Source: Pectinophora gossypiella (lineage: Eukaryota; Arthropoda; Insecta; Lepidoptera; Gelechiidae). Taken from it: DNA of 64,000 bases. The position numbers were made by a program, and so were the translations under genes. The notes under the pieces were generated by a model. That model had not been told where the DNA came from. It saw only the letters and a list, made by a program, of their open reading frames with translations, and did no database searches. The DNA is taken from assembly GCF_024362695.1 (NCBI RefSeq), contig NC_065423.1, positions 5,573,001 to 5,637,000 on the forward strand. The letters are read 5' to 3'. Shown one piece after another: positions 1 to 11,789 of this stretch (within the stretch, counting starts at the first letter, position 1; the number at the start of each line of letters is the position of its first letter).

Positions 1-341
1 TAAGGTGATCGTCGAGGCAAATAGTGTCAACCATTTCCACCATTATTTTCGTCTCAGATTGTAACCCGCATGTCCCAGGCCATGCAGGACAGACTAGCAA
101 TCGACATTCTTTATCCCAGCTACCTTTTTTCCGTCCGGCCTCGGACATGTTTCACTAGCTGAGGCGACAAATGAGCAGCATTAAACTATCGTCGCCCTTA
201 AACCATAGAGCCACAAATGAGAAGACTGCCTGCAGCCACTTTTGATACGAAGCTCTATGGTGAACGGTATAACAAGTTAGTTGCGGCGCCCACCCTATTA
301 AGGATTACAAACGTGAGTTTATGTATGTATGAGTGAAACAG

Positions 342-493
342 ATGATCAAAGGGGTTCAAAACGTCACATCGAAGCAATTCATCTAAAAAAACAAAATTGC
401 TATTTGACATTTGTTTGCGTTGCGCATTTACTTTTATATGCGCAAATGTCAAATTGCAATATTGCTTTTTAAAGTGGCCTTTTTGACCCCCCC
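342..493. repeat. Hairpin MITE-like element, family A, copy 1 (partly deleted)
   Basis: The left half (GAAGCAATTCATCTAAAAAA, then TGCTATTTGACATTTG) is mirrored by the right half (CGCAAATGTCAAATTGCAAT, then GCTTTTTAAAGTGGCC), so the element folds on itself. A second, more complete copy lies at 10,833-10,998. This copy lacks part of the right arm, the block that corresponds to GATGAATTGCTTTGATG. It has no coding capacity. Short open frames here on both strands are by-products of the palindrome. Confidence 0.75.
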
Positions 494-1644
494 AGTTCGT
501 CATATTGTAAAGGGCACAATCCCTCTGTCGTTTTTACCTAATCGCGCGGGAATTTTGGTTCGCTTCCATTCCGGCGCAGAACCGACATTGAGACTACATC
601 TCGGTATGTAGGTGGGTATGTACAGCTCGACACTCTAGCCGGCGGTATGTCCCCGGTGACAGTTGACCTGTCGCCCTTGCAACCAGTCACGCATATTTAT
701 TGCCCGCTACATATTATTTATTGAGTGCCGCCGGACGAACAATGATATCACTGTTATTTGGCTTAAGACGCGAGAGATTATATCGCGGTTGCTACTTACA
801 CTTAAATGCACACAAACCTGAGGTTATAATAAGAATTATACCAATAGGAATGTAAAAGATATGGATTTTCTTTTTCTAGTACTGAGAAGGGGTTTTATGA
901 TAGGGTTTAGAAACAACTCCGTGGAGTGAAAATGACCTAATAAAATTGTTAGTTTTATCTTTTATAATAAAGATAAAAAGGTGGACCAAAAATACATTAA
1001 ATTACACGACTACTTCTACGTACCTAATTGGAACAAAAAATACACATGGACGCCGTTTCTCTTTCATTTTTAATACCTACATACAGGTTTATTTATAACT
1101 TTGTAGTTGGCATGAATTTAAACATTCACCCTTATGGACTTCAGGAAAAGGTACTTATTTAGTTTTTTTACTACATACATATTCTTTACAATTTTTTCTA
1201 AAGACGTTAAATAATGTGTCGGTAGTTTCACCGCCGAGGTTCCCGTCTTACAACTGGTAGTAAGGCTTGGTATTAATACTGGTTAAAAGTAAAAACTTAC
1301 ACCTCTAGTCCTCAATACTCGCGCCACACGCCAAATTATTCATAGCAATGCGAAACATCGCCGTGATTTTGCATAACGCTACAGAGTATCGGCTCGATCC
1401 GGCGGCCTCACTTCCCGTATGTCGCGGCCTTGGGCCTGCCCAAGCGCACACCGCACCACGCCACACTAGTGCATGCGAGACCGCGGTTAACCAAATATAT
1501 TCGTAATAGACACCCACTGTAAGTGTTTCATTCATCTGCTCCCCCTGACCCTCTTTATAAACCTCAAAACCTTATACCCAGTATCACGGAATAGAAGAAA
1601 AAAATTAGAAGGACCAAGTGAGCACGAAATGCGCGCCATACAAG
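494..1644. other. Intergenic, no gene seen
   Basis: AT-rich sequence in which I see no coding exon with splice context and no recognisable repeat. A short reverse-strand frame at 1,305-1,535 has no recognisable domain. Confidence 0.5.
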
Positions 1645-2035
1645 TATGAGCAAATAGTTCATATCTTGCACTCCACTCGTCCGCAAACTTGACGACACAT
1701 GGAGGTCTGCGATAGTATATTAAAAAATCAAATACCTATGGACTGTGATGCAGGATCCCTCCTTATCACAGAAAAGCTAAAAAATCTCAGTATGATCGGC
1801 TATTTATCAAAAAAATCCTTTTGTATGCAGTATTTTACGAAAAGTAATGATAATATTGCAGCCTATCACATAAAAAATACATTGCCGGTAAAGTGACTAT
1901 GTATATTTGAGAAGCAGTAGAGCTATCGTGGTTATATGTTTGCAGAAGTAGTAGTAAAAGAGAGTGGAGTTGTCCGGCGACGGCGGTTGTCATACATAAT
2001 GCGCGTTAGGACCTTTCCAATATATTTCTTCTAAT
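1645..2035 (+). repeat. Dispersed repeat family E, copy 1
   Basis: About 390 bp that matches 38,690-39,095 in the same orientation. Shared blocks include AGTATGATCGGCTATTTATC, GCAGCCTATCACATAAAA, ACATTGCCGGTAAAGT and GAGAAGCAGTAGAGCTAT. The copies differ by many substitutions, so this is old dispersed DNA and not a recent duplication. No terminal repeat or protein identifies its class. Confidence 0.7.
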
Positions 2036-3012
2036 CCGTGTCTGGTATTTGAACTAACCTGTTAATTGCCGTGGTTCGCTGGTAAGTTCAGACAGCAGAC
2101 GCTCCTGTAAAAGAGAAATGTGTCAATTTCTTCAAGGTAGAAAAACTGATTCTAGAGGTAAAATAACCAAGCAATGACGACATGTATATAGATCAACTCA
2201 AGCTCGTAAAACATACTGTGGTGGGCAAACAGAAGACAGCTTGCAGTTACATTATTCGATATGAAGTCCTAAAATTGATCAAGCAAACAAGTAATGATGA
2301 TGTTTATAAAAGTTTGTATGTTTTGTTTGTATGCAATAAAGTATATTTGATTTGATTTGATGTTGCATAGTAAGTATATAGTGATAGAGTACCAAATATA
2401 ATCTCACTCGCATGCACTACAGTTTATCTTCCACCACAGATTGTTACATCTACAAATTGTTATCCAATCATACCGCTAGGGTAACCACTTTAGGCTAAGG
2501 TTAAATATGTTTTCTATTGGATTTCTTCTTACAATTTTTTTTTTTATTTCTATTTATATATTTAACATGTGATTTCATACACTATATATTCATAATATTG
2601 TTCAGTAATTCATTTCACTGAATAATTCATTTCCATACAACTTAAGGAGCTAAACTGCATAAAAACAACCATTCAGATGTCACCAATAAACTTGCCAATA
2701 ACAACTGTACAATCGTACGTCCATCCAGAAAAGTGTGAATGAAATTTATGCGAGTGCAGATGAAGATTAAGATAATCCCTTAATTTGATGGAGCGATATC
2801 GTCGAACATTTATTTTGTTTAAGCTCTGCCTGGACAAGGCTGTGCCGTATAAGGTGCTCACGCGCAGACTGCGTCATGCCCCGAGCACGCAGACGCACGA
2901 CAATTTTAATACTAGACTGTTTCAAAATTATGGAGTTTACCTCACTTGCTTGGATTTTATTTTGTGCTTAAATATTTAGTGTGTTCTTATAGAACACAGC
3001 GCACGGTGAACA
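2036..3012. other. Intergenic with a LINE-like A-rich tail
   Basis: No gene seen. A tract near 2,330-2,360 (GCAATAAAGTATATTTGATT) resembles the 3' tail of a lepidopteran non-LTR retrotransposon and is followed by AT-rich sequence. Confidence 0.4.
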
Positions 3013-3345
3013 GCCTCCGTGGTCTAGTGGTTAGAGCGTTAGGCTCACGATCTGGAGGTCCGGGTTCGATTCCCGATGGGGACATTGTCTAAATCACTTT
3101 GTGAGACTGTCCTTTGTTTGGTAAGGACTTTTCAGGCTTGAATCACCTGATTGTCCGATAAAGTAAGATAATTTCGTGCTTCGGAGGGCACGTTAAGCCG
3201 TTGATCCCGGCTGTTAGCCGTAAAAACACCTCCACCACCCCGCAGTGGAGCAGCGTGGTGGAGTATGCTCCATACCCCCTCCGGTTGATTGAGGGGAGGC
3301 CTGTGCCCAGCAGAGGGACGTGTATAGGCTGTTTATGTTATAATA
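3013..3345 (+). repeat. tRNA-derived SINE (composite)
   Basis: It starts with a tRNA-like head carrying an A box (TGGTCTAGTGG) and a B box (GGTTCGATTCC). A tRNA-unrelated body follows (TCACCTGATTGTCCG, then TGCTTCGGAGGGCACGTTAAGCCGTT). The tail contains GGCCTGTGCCCAGCAG and the GTATAGGCTGTTTATG ending. The same head recurs at 6,847, 8,764 and, reversed, 20,812. The same tail recurs at 20,210, 39,298, 40,380 and 60,255. It is not a functional tRNA because it continues into the SINE body. Confidence 0.85.
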
Positions 3346-3564
3346 CACAGCGCAGACTAAATAATGGCAGTAGAAATGCACCCTATTACATGGGACTTAA
3401 ACATAGCGGCGAGGAGTATACTATACACCTCTGCCTACCCCTTCAGGGATTCAGGCGTGATTCTATGCAAGAACTTGAATACAGAAAATAGTTGGGTGGT
3501 AATATTCAGACATAAATAAAGACATGTCCTCAATGTAGAGGTAGAATGCTAGATTCACGGCACG

Positions 3565-3717
3565 GTACAGTCACGAGCAATATAATGTACCCACTTTAGG
3601 ACTCTGTCGCACTAATATAATATATTTGACTTTTAGTGACTCTTACAGTTCAATTTGTCAAAAAAGGTAATTTGAAATGGTACCAAAGTGTATACATATT
3701 AATGCTCGTGACCGTAC
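3565..3717. mobile_element. MITE-like element, family B, copy 1
   Basis: A 153-bp element with imperfect terminal inverted repeats: GTACAGTCACGAGCAATA on the left, and a right end whose reverse complement is GTACGGTCACGAGCATTA. The interior is conserved with three other copies (7,686; 14,875; 27,201), including ACCCACTTTAGGACTCTGTC and CAGTTCAATTTGTCAAAAAA. It is non-coding and presumably moved by a transposase supplied elsewhere. Confidence 0.85.
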
Positions 3718-4804
3718 GTGTGTTACTAAATACAGCTTTTACTTGGTAAAAGAATAGATTAGAATTGAAAGAAAGAAAATATATTTATTCGGCATACTTA
3801 ACACTAATTAACAAAAAAATAATTATTATTATACATAATGGCAAAACGGCTTCAGCTCACCAAATGTCACGGCCTAGCTGTAGCAAGACTATGACGCTGA
3901 TTTTCAGCTGCAGCCGGGATAGAATAGAAACTGAGTTGGCGTCAGATCTGGCAACCCCCGTTGCCTAGGCATTGTTGATTATATGGCGCATAGCAACGGG
4001 GGTGTAAGTAAGGTTTTTATTACAATTTGTGTTGATCTTTTACTCTTTATTATACGTTAATACTGAGTTGGTCATCTTTGATTAACTGTTTTTTATAAAA
4101 GAACGCCACAAACAAAAACAAGACAATAACATAACTTAAAATTTTCAACAAAGCAAAAAGGATGTTAAACCTTAAGACAAATGCCATTTCTCGTTTATGG
4201 ATCATGGTGTTAATTTATCACCTGTTAAGTTTAATAGCGCTAATCAAATCCCCGTTCAGTATAATAAATTAGGATTGTTAGGATAATTGGATCTGACTAA
4301 TTTCTTCTATTAGATACTAACTTATGATACGTAACATATTAAATTCACGCCTATAATATCTTAATGGGCCACAATTATTATTGTCATTTTTTACACGTAC
4401 TTTGTTTTTGTATACGAAACCACAGATCATAGATAGAAATAACTCCTGTCGGGTTCATTAATGAAAGATAATTAACAAATTGTGATGAACTGTATAGCGC
4501 CACTTTGTCAAAATTATAATGCGTAATATATTTATTTATATTTAGGACATTCAGCGGCAGCCCTAGGGCAGCGTTGCAAACGCACGTTCCAATTTAATCA
4601 ATCAAGATGGGACGCCAGTCAACGCCGAAATTATAATTTTGAAAAAAAAATCTTACTACGAGAATATCTACTATTAATAATCATGCACGTAAGAACTTTT
4701 ATATAGTAGGGAACAAAAGGGATTTGCTTTTAGAGGGGTCAAAGAGCGCCCGAGTGACGTCTCGCACCACCTAAAAATCTACTGGGGCCGCCCCTGAGAA
4801 CACT
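3718..4804. other. Intergenic, no gene seen
   Basis: AT-rich sequence without a supportable exon. The open frame at 3,765-3,968 has no recognisable domain or splice context. Confidence 0.45.
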
Positions 4805-4912
4805 ACCACAGAATAAAGAATAATACTACGTATATAACGGTAACTCTCTGCCCCGCACCGATACATATTGGGCGCCGAGCTAGATTTACTTCACCCCCTC
4901 TGGGTCTAACAC
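4805..4912 (+). repeat. Dispersed repeat family F, copy 1
   Basis: It matches 39,868-40,075 in the same orientation and 6,040-6,215 reversed. Shared signatures are AATAAAGAATAAT followed by TATTGGGCGCCGA and GATTTACTTC/CTCGCCC. The class is unknown. I see no coding capacity and no tRNA-like promoter. Confidence 0.6.
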
Positions 4913-5524
4913 ACGGGAAGAATAAGATCATTGTATGAAGTGTATGGGTGTGACACTACGACGATAAATCACCACACATCAATCACATCCATCCACTTTA
5001 CACACATCGTGATCAATAACGTCGTGAAGTGTTCTAAGACATTTTTATCCAATACCATTATTCAAAATGATTCCAAAGGTATTAGCAAAAACATATACGT
5101 AGTTTTAAATATACTGACTCTAACGCAATGCTATGTAAGGTACAAACAAACAATCATTTTCCCCTGCGTCTACGCAGACGGATTGCTAAACAAAGCTCAG
5201 TGTTGCCACCAGCAGGCGCAATGTTTATTATTTGTCCAAATGGTACTTAACAACAATTTCTGAGTAGAATGCGCAAGTTCAGGTGGCCTTATTGGCTCCA
5301 GTTATGCGAGCTGTCATACAATGATATTGACGCATGAGTTGCCCCGGTTAAATGCCTTTCACACAACTATTTAGAAGTCAATGTCATGTTCTAAACATCG
5401 GCTACCAAGGAGTGCCGTGGAGGAAGAAACTGTTTGGTATTAAAATGAACAGACAGATAGAACTTATCGTAATAGATAGATATCCAATAAGATAGCTCGC
5501 AGGTTCGCTCGATGTTCTAGGGAA
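4913..5524. other. Intergenic, no gene seen
   Basis: It contains a 110-codon open frame (4,931-5,263) whose translation has no recognisable domain and which lacks splice or promoter context. I see nothing else here. Confidence 0.4.
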
Positions 5525-5835
5525 GCTAAGTTAACACTCCTCAGAGCTTATTGTACCTCATTCTACTAGCCTGTGGGTGAATTATACTCAGAAACCTTAC
5601 GAAGCCTTCCGAGTCCAATATAATAATGCTTTCAGGGTGTTGATGAGGCTGCCCCGATACTGCAGCGCATCAAGAATGTTTGCAGGGGCGCGCACTGACT
5701 GTTTCTACAATGCGAAAGAGGTGCGCGTCTCTGGTGCGCAGAGTGAGGGCCAGCTCTAACAACATCCTGAGCAGGATTGCGGACAGGGATGTCAGCCCCT
5801 ACATCAGGCACTGCTGCAGGTTGCTAGTTATAGGG
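5525..5835 (+). pseudogene. Non-LTR retrotransposon reverse transcriptase, C-terminal fragment
   Basis: Translation gives the C-terminal part of a LINE ORF2 common in moths. One frame reads VQYNNAFRVLMRLPRYC and then SASRMFAGARTD. The frame then shifts to MRKRCASLVRRVRASSNNIL, followed by RIADRDVSPYIRH. The shift and the lack of any upstream reverse transcriptase domain mark it as a dead, 5'-truncated insertion, plus-oriented. Family knowledge supports the LINE assignment; I do not assign the clade. Confidence 0.75.
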
Positions 5836-6039
5836 TGCTCATTATATAAATGTAATCGTTACTAACATAAATTAAGGATACGTACTAACAAATTATGAGT
5901 TCTGTAGCTTGAAATAAATTAATATATAATCTATGTTATCGTATTCAGAGACACAGGTCACCAAAAGGGAACAAGCAACCACCCTTGGTCACAGTCCGGA
6001 TACTCTATAGAAAAATGACTTTCTTGCTATGATCCGGCT

Positions 6040-6215
6040 ATCGCATAAGTGCGAGCGGAATAGAGAGTCAGCGCACGCTCTTTTACTCTTTAATGCTTAT
6101 GGTCATTAAGGCTAAAGTGAGACCCAGCGGAGGAGTAATGTAAATCAAGTTCGGCACCGATACGAATTGATGCGGCGCGGAGCGTATCCTTCCATACGTA
6201 GTCTTTATTCTATGA
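6040..6215 (-). repeat. Dispersed repeat family F, copy 2 (reversed)
   Basis: On the reverse strand this reads AATAAAGACTACGTATGG and then GTATCGGTGCCGAACTTGAT, as in the copies at 4,805 and 39,868. The stretch beyond it (AAAGAGCGTGCGCTGACTCT) also matches the region near 40,000. Confidence 0.6.
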
Positions 6216-6309
6216 TTTGTGTGTTGGTGTTAAACTCCAAAGATGACATGATGATCCGTGTTTAGGGTAGGGTACAGCTTAGGGTACCACCCCATCCCCA
6301 ATATCATCA

Positions 6310-6425
6310 TCATCATGTTCTTGTCAGTGTAGTACTTTCCATTCGTCGTAATAAGACACGACATTTGCCTTCTCTTTAATTTGATCCCTATAAGCTATTC
6401 TTGGTCTCCTTCTTCCTCTCTTTTC
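6310..6425 (-). pseudogene. Non-LTR retrotransposon ORF, C-terminal fragment
   Basis: The reverse strand encodes EKIQEKRGRRRPRIAYRDQI followed by KEKANVVSYYDEW. This corresponds to the fragment at 33,455-33,690 (GKIEGKRGRGRPR, then QIKEKVQVVSYREVK). Both are the basic C-terminal tail of a LINE ORF2. Only the tail is present, so it is a truncated, inactive copy. Confidence 0.65.
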
Positions 6426-6846
6426 TTGTATCTTCTCGTCCGTGCTTTTAAGAAATTCGTCGTTACTTATCCCCGATATAGAGCCCACAAATTCCACATG
6501 ATGACGAAAAGATCTCACACCTATAATCGACTTTTAGAACACTTTCGGGATAGCAATTGCTTGCCAACGCAAACCATGTTTTTTTCTTTCCTCTATTACT
6601 GTAACCCATAAAAGCAGTTACATAATACAGTAATAAAGTGAAATATGATTGATAACGAGCGTATTACTGCGTCTGATTGAAACAAATGGTCGGAATAATG
6701 GGACTGGTTAGGTCGGGCTCACCTCCAAACGGCGCGACTAGTGGCTATACAAAAGACATCAACGCGTTAATGCTGGTTGACCTTAATAATATATTATTTT
6801 TAATTTCATATTTGATTTTGTCTAATTTAATGTTTAAATGTATAAA

Positions 6847-7080
6847 TCGGCCTCCGTGATCCTGTAGTTGAGCGTTAGGCTCACGATCCGGAGGTTTGGT
6901 TAGGACATTACAGGCTAATCACCTGATTGTCCGAAAGTAAGATGATCTGTGCTTCGGACGGAACGTTAAGCCATTGGTATCGGTTACTACTTACTGATGT
7001 AAGTAAGTAGTCGTTACATGACTCTTGTCAGGGGCCTTTGACGGCCTAATAGTAACCCTGACACTAGGGTTGATGAGGTT
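6847..7080 (+). repeat. tRNA-derived SINE with internal deletion
   Basis: The head GCCTCCGTGATCCTGTAGTT and TGAGCGTTAGGCTCACGATC runs straight into GGTTAGGACATTACAGGC, so the B-box region is missing. The body TCACCTGATTGTCCGAAAGT, the TACTGATGTAAGTAAGTAGT block and the AGGGTTGATGAGGTTGGTA tail match the full copies at 8,764 and 20,530. Confidence 0.8.
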
Positions 7081-7083
7081 GGT

Positions 7084-7150
7084 ATGTACCCAGGGCCTCC
7101 GGATCGTGAGACCAACGCTCAACCATTGGACCACAGAAGCCGTTACAGGT
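7084..7150 (-). repeat. tRNA-like SINE head fragment, reversed
   Basis: Reading GGCCTCCGGATCGTGAGACC and AACGCTCAACCATTGGACCA, it is the reverse complement of the tRNA-like head of the neighbouring SINE family. It directly abuts a plus-oriented copy, making a tail-to-head inverted pair. Confidence 0.7.
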
Positions 7151-7685
7151 TACCAACCCGTTATTTTGAGATAGTCGCAATGACTCACGCACTACATAAC
7201 GTGAACGTCTAACAACCGTAACAATGTAAAGATCACGACCTATATCACGGCACACACGAGAGGCGTAAACCACCCTGACCTTTACCCGACGCTTATATAT
7301 CATATATTTAACACATAATGGATTCTGACTGCGTATCTACTTGAAATATATATCCATTTCCGTTGACGTAAAAAAATATCTCTGATAATATTGTAAAGTT
7401 CATAGTTTAGATTAATATTTATGGATCATGTGTTTTACAAGGCAGCTGTGGGTATATGAAAAATGTAACTCTCCAGACAGGTATCATAGTAAATACCTCT
7501 ATATATTATGTTTAGTAAACAGGTATTAAAGACTTTAAAGTTATGCTACTATATTAGCACAGAAGTAATATAGATACATCAATCAAGTGTCATAACTTAT
7601 AAGGAAATAGTCATGTTAATTATAAAATAATTTCTAGAAAAAGTAGACCTACAAAAAATATACGATGGAAGAGGAAGGCCTAGCC

Positions 7686-7833
7686 GTACAGCCATGAGCA
7701 ATATAGTGTACCCACTTTAGGACTCTATCGCACTAACATATTTGACATTTAGTGAGACTTACAGTTCAATTTGTCAAAAAAGTTAATGTGACATGGTTCC
7801 AAAGTATATACATATTAATGCTCGTGACCGTAC
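7686..7833. mobile_element. MITE-like element, family B, copy 2
   Basis: A 148-bp copy with ends GTACAGCCATGAGCAATATA and TAATGCTCGTGACCGTAC. The interior matches the copies at 3,565, 14,875 and 27,201, with a short deletion of the ATAATAT block relative to copy 1. Confidence 0.85.
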
Positions 7834-7839
7834 ATACCG

Positions 7840-8024
7840 CGATCAAAACCAGTATGTTTTGAAGAAAGGCCAGGTCAAGAGTAAATCGGCGAGCATGCAT
7901 GAAGTCTTTGATGAGAGTGGAGGAATTGAAAGAGGTGCGTCATGATCGTAGTCAGTGGAATTCAGTGGCCTCTACCTACCCCAGTGGAAAATAGGCGTGA
8001 TCTTATGTAGTATGTATATCATCA
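7840..8024 (+). pseudogene. Non-LTR retrotransposon 3' fragment
   Basis: Translation contains DRSQWNSVASTYPSG, which matches the LINE C-terminal tails found at 33,700-33,850 (DRSKLNSIVSACPV) and, reversed, 38,040-38,270. The 3' flank (TAGGCGTGATCTTATGTAGT) is typical of the 3' untranslated end. The frame is broken and no catalytic domain is present. Confidence 0.65.
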
Positions 8025-8065
8025 TCTCCCCAGCATTATCCCGTTTTTCACAGGTTTGGGTCAGG
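8025..8065 (-). repeat. SINE family 2 tail fragment, reversed
   Basis: The reverse strand reads CCTGTGAAAAACGGGATAAT and then GCTGGGGAGATGATG. This corresponds to the end of the plus-strand copy at 31,190-31,450. Confidence 0.55.
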
Positions 8066-8309
8066 TTTTTCAGGTCTGGTTATATACAGAATAAACTATA
8101 CGTAGTATGTATATACAAAGTGTAATTTCTAAAGCCGTGTCGCTTAAAATAACGGCGGAAAAACTATAATTTATAAATCTTTCAAACGATCGTATACCTC
8201 TCAAACACGGCACTTTCCTAGACATAATATATTTCAAAGAACAGAAAACTTGAAAGATTAAAAATAATTTCAACATTGACATCAGTAATAATGCCATTAA
8301 ATATACTAT

Positions 8310-8473
8310 ACAGGGTGTTAGTGACATTGTAACGAAAACTGAAGGGGATGATTCAGCTTATGAAATTTTTTTTCAAGTCTATACTTTTGCGGTGGAAAAA
8401 TTCACTTGATATCAACTCAGAATCATGGTCTGAATCCCTCACAGTTTTCGTTACGATGTGACTAATACCCTGT
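8310..8473. mobile_element. MITE-like element, family C, copy 1
   Basis: A 164-bp element with terminal inverted repeats ACAGGGTGTTAGTGACAT and CCCTGT at the far end. Inner inverted blocks are AACGAAAACT near the left end and AGTTTTCGTTACGATGT near the right. TA repeats flank both ends, which fits TA target duplication. The second copy is at 11,790-12,016. Confidence 0.8.
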
Positions 8474-8763
8474 ATTTCTAAAATAAATATCACAGTTGCT
8501 AATCAGCACTCAATGCCATAGACTTCCACTTGATATCAACGAACACCGGACACAACGGACAACAGGTTGATAACTTGTAGGTGGAACTGTTGACTGGCAT
8601 TGACTCACTTTATTCTTCTATACACTTATTTTGATAGACAGTAATAGATTACATCAATCACTACACAAACTGGACGGATCTTTACTGCGCAACGAAACTT
8701 TTTAAGTTAGAACAAGGTACCTGCATTTTACCACACCCTCAGATGATGATAATTAATCATTTA

Positions 8764-9090
8764 ACGGCCTCCGTGGTCCAGTGTTTTGAGCGTTGGACGA
8801 TCAGAGGATCCCGGGTTCAAATCCCGGTGGGAACATATCACAAAAATCACTTTGTGATCCCCAGTTTGGTTACGACATTACAGACTGATCACATGATTGT
8901 CCGAAAGTAAGTTGATCCGTGCTTCGGAAGGCACGTTAAGCTGTTGGTCCCGGTTACTACTTACTGATGTAAGTAAGTAGTCGATACATGAGCCATGTCA
9001 CGGGCCTTTGGCGGCTTAATAGTAACCCAGGGTTGATGGGGTTGGTAATCCACCTCACAACCCACATCATAGAAGAAGATGATGATAAGA
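8764..9090 (+). repeat. tRNA-derived SINE, near full length
   Basis: The head GGCCTCCGTGGTCCAGTGTT carries an A box and is followed by the B box GGTTCAAATCC. The body runs through CACTTTGTGATCCCCAGTTT, TGCTTCGGAAGGCACGTTAA and TACTGATGTAAGTAAGTAGT to CAACCCACATCATAGAAGAA. It is among the most complete copies of this family in the window. The RNA polymerase III boxes are degenerate. Confidence 0.85.
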
Positions 9091-10832
9091 GAAGGAGTGA
9101 CGATAACGTTTATAGTGAGACAAGCTCTCTTAGAAAGAACCTAAATCGTTAGCAATTTAATCTTTATGCATACGTACATAAGATCACGCCAATTTCCTGT
9201 TGGAATAGACAGAGCCCACGGAATTCCACTTACTACCCGACTTAGGCAACAATTATTTTTCGCGTTTTAAAGCCACGTTTATTATGTCGGGGTTCTTTTT
9301 TTTTAATTTACAGCAATTCAGACCCACCAGTGCGCTCGAACTCGGACTTGACCGGCTTTTTTAAATCGAAACCAAGTTCAAGTACATTACAAAGAAGAGA
9401 ACCTTATTGCATCAGAAAATCAATGAAAAGAATAGCGTGGGCAGCGAAATTAATTGGACTTCAATATTGGAGGCAAACCAGATACAATTTAAAAAAAATA
9501 GTCATCACCTGACTTATACCAGATTTTTGCTGGCTGAGAACTGCTTATATAGGGTGAAATAAAAAAAACTATAAAAATGTGGTTGCTAAACGGAAGCGTG
9601 AGCTATGCAAGCGAAAAATGCACCCAAGGTCGAATTGTATGCTTATTTCTCTAGGAACTCGCAATCGATCGTAAATTACGATTTGGACACAATACATTGC
9701 TGAGTTCCTTGTGTCATGAATGAATATAAGTAATACATTTTAGACATGTTATGAGTTGGTAAGTAGTAATAAAAATATTCACGAGTAAAGTTTTTTGTGA
9801 AATCGTAAGGTTAGTAACCGGAGCAGTTCTATAATTTTCCGTAGTAAGCATGCGTTGTTGGCATTCCATTTAATAATAATAATATTTAAAATATTATATT
9901 GTTTAATTTCGTACTACATTTTGAAATTATATTCTTCAAGTGACTAATCTGATTTGAATGTAGAACGTACGCAAATTAGTTGAAAGAAATATTTTTTGCA
10001 CTTTTTGTTTTTATTTTGTTACGCGCTATAATCAACAAAACTAAAGCAAATACGCAGCTACGCATTTAAATAATCAACAAAACTAAAGCAAAATTTCTTC
10101 TAACTTCTAAAAACTAAAGCATCATACTTTTTATGCAAAGTATGATGAAGTATGTCAGATAATAATTATCTTTATACTATACAAAGTAGACATATCCATT
10201 ATGTTACATAGGCTTAGTTATGTTACATAGGCTTAGGGACATAGACTCAATTACAGGTAAAACTTTCTAATAAAGTTTACATGAACTTCATGGTCTTCTC
10301 AAGACTGAAGCTTTCTACCATAAGATGATTCCAGAAGATTTAACATTTTAACTTCGCCAATCGACGAGTATTATATCGTAGATCATGCCTCGATCGTACT
10401 TCCGACTGATTAACACAACTTTACATAAATAAAAAATAAAACAGTTTCAGACAGACCACAGTAGTCATTACAAACGAAGCACAAGCAATATATTTCACGC
10501 ATTTTAACACGTTCACCGACGAACATGAAGCCATCCGTTGTCAAGTGGCAGCTCAAGGCGTTATATCAGGGGTGGCGAACCTTTTTTTTAGGTATATCCT
10601 CTGTCTTGTGAAGTGATGTTATTGTAATGTATTTGTAATCCGTGTCTATGGTGTCCTAAAATAATAAATGTTTCTTTCTATACATCTACATGCCATTATT
10701 TCCAAAGAAATGTTCAATAGCTATGACGCGTCAACAAACAACAAACGTACCTACTTGGAGACATCGGCCTTTATTACTGATGAATGTTTCGTACAATTTA
10801 AATAAAAAGGAACGAATAAAGTGTCACTCAAA
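9091..10832. other. Intergenic, small direct repeats
   Basis: No gene seen. Two local direct repeats are present: ATAATCAACAAAACTAAAGC at about 10,028 and again at about 10,070, and TTATGTTACATAGGCTTA twice in tandem at about 10,199-10,236. The open frame 9,330-9,512 has no recognisable product. Confidence 0.45.
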
Positions 10833-10998
10833 TGATCAGGGGGGTTACAAAGGCCACAGCAAAGCAATTCACCTAAAAAAAACAATATTGCTATTTGACG
10901 TTTGTTTGCATTGCTCATTTACTTTTATGTACGCAAATGTCAAATTTCAATATTGCTTTTTTAGATGAATTGCTTTGATGTGGCCTTTTTAGTGCACC
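10833..10998. mobile_element. Hairpin MITE-like element, family A, copy 2
   Basis: A 166-bp near-palindrome. The left arm has AAAGGCCACAGCAAAGCAAT, TCACCTAAAAAAA and CAATATTGCTATTTGAC. The right arm has GTCAAATTTCAATATTGC, TTTTTTAGATGAATTGCTTT and GATGTGGCCTTTTT. The arms pair for roughly 60 bp with few mismatches. It is non-coding. Confidence 0.8.
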
Positions 10999-11789
10999 CT
11001 AAGTAGTATGTGTGCCGTCGTGAAAAAAAAACTAAATAGAAGTTTTTCACTTTACTTTTCTGCAACTAATACCGAGCCCAGATTATTTTGTCGTTTGATT
11101 CTTTGGTTCGCCAACCCTGTACCCGAACGAGCCTGGTCCATCGCCCGCAGAGATAACTACCGAAATACCTTTTCACGCAAGTCGTTAACTTTTATTTACT
11201 ATAATCATTTTTCAATTTTCGGTAAGGAGCGTGTCGTTATGTCCTCTGTCAGTAGCATCCTCAGCAGTATCGTTCTGGGCGGGACTGGCAGTGTGTTGGG
11301 GGTCCCAGGCCATGAACATTTGACGGGAATATAATTTTAACAATCACATTTGATCACATTGGATACAGCTTATTGTCAAATAAATTCAGTTTAACAATGG
11401 TCTGCCAAAACCGACGTTATAAAAGATGTAATTGCTGAAGACTGCTTCCTGAGATACAGGTCTCCTAGTTCAGGTAGCAGGGTTATACTTCTGTAGCATT
11501 TGTGTGTCCTAGCTGTAGTACACAATGTTGTGTCGATCTTTTTCTATGACAATAAACATTTTTTTTATCCCCTTATTCGGTTCCTGAAATTAGCCCGAAT
11601 ACACAGAGGACACAAGTGAGCCATCAAAATTCATCATATTGAACGTTTGTCTCTATATACCTGAAAAACTTTATTTTAATTCCGTACATTATTTTCATAT
11701 TTTCTTACTTCATTGAACTGTAATTGTATAGTGTGAATGACAATATATACGCCATTATCAAATATAATCAAACTCAGATATATAATTAT

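Noticed and set aside
3013..3085. Possible functional tRNA gene with A and B boxes
   Set aside because: The tRNA-like part runs directly into a SINE body and recurs at several places in the window. The cloverleaf stems are imperfect.
4931..5263. 110-codon open frame in the gene-poor left region
   Set aside because: No domain and no supporting context. Its length is within chance expectation for this much sequence.
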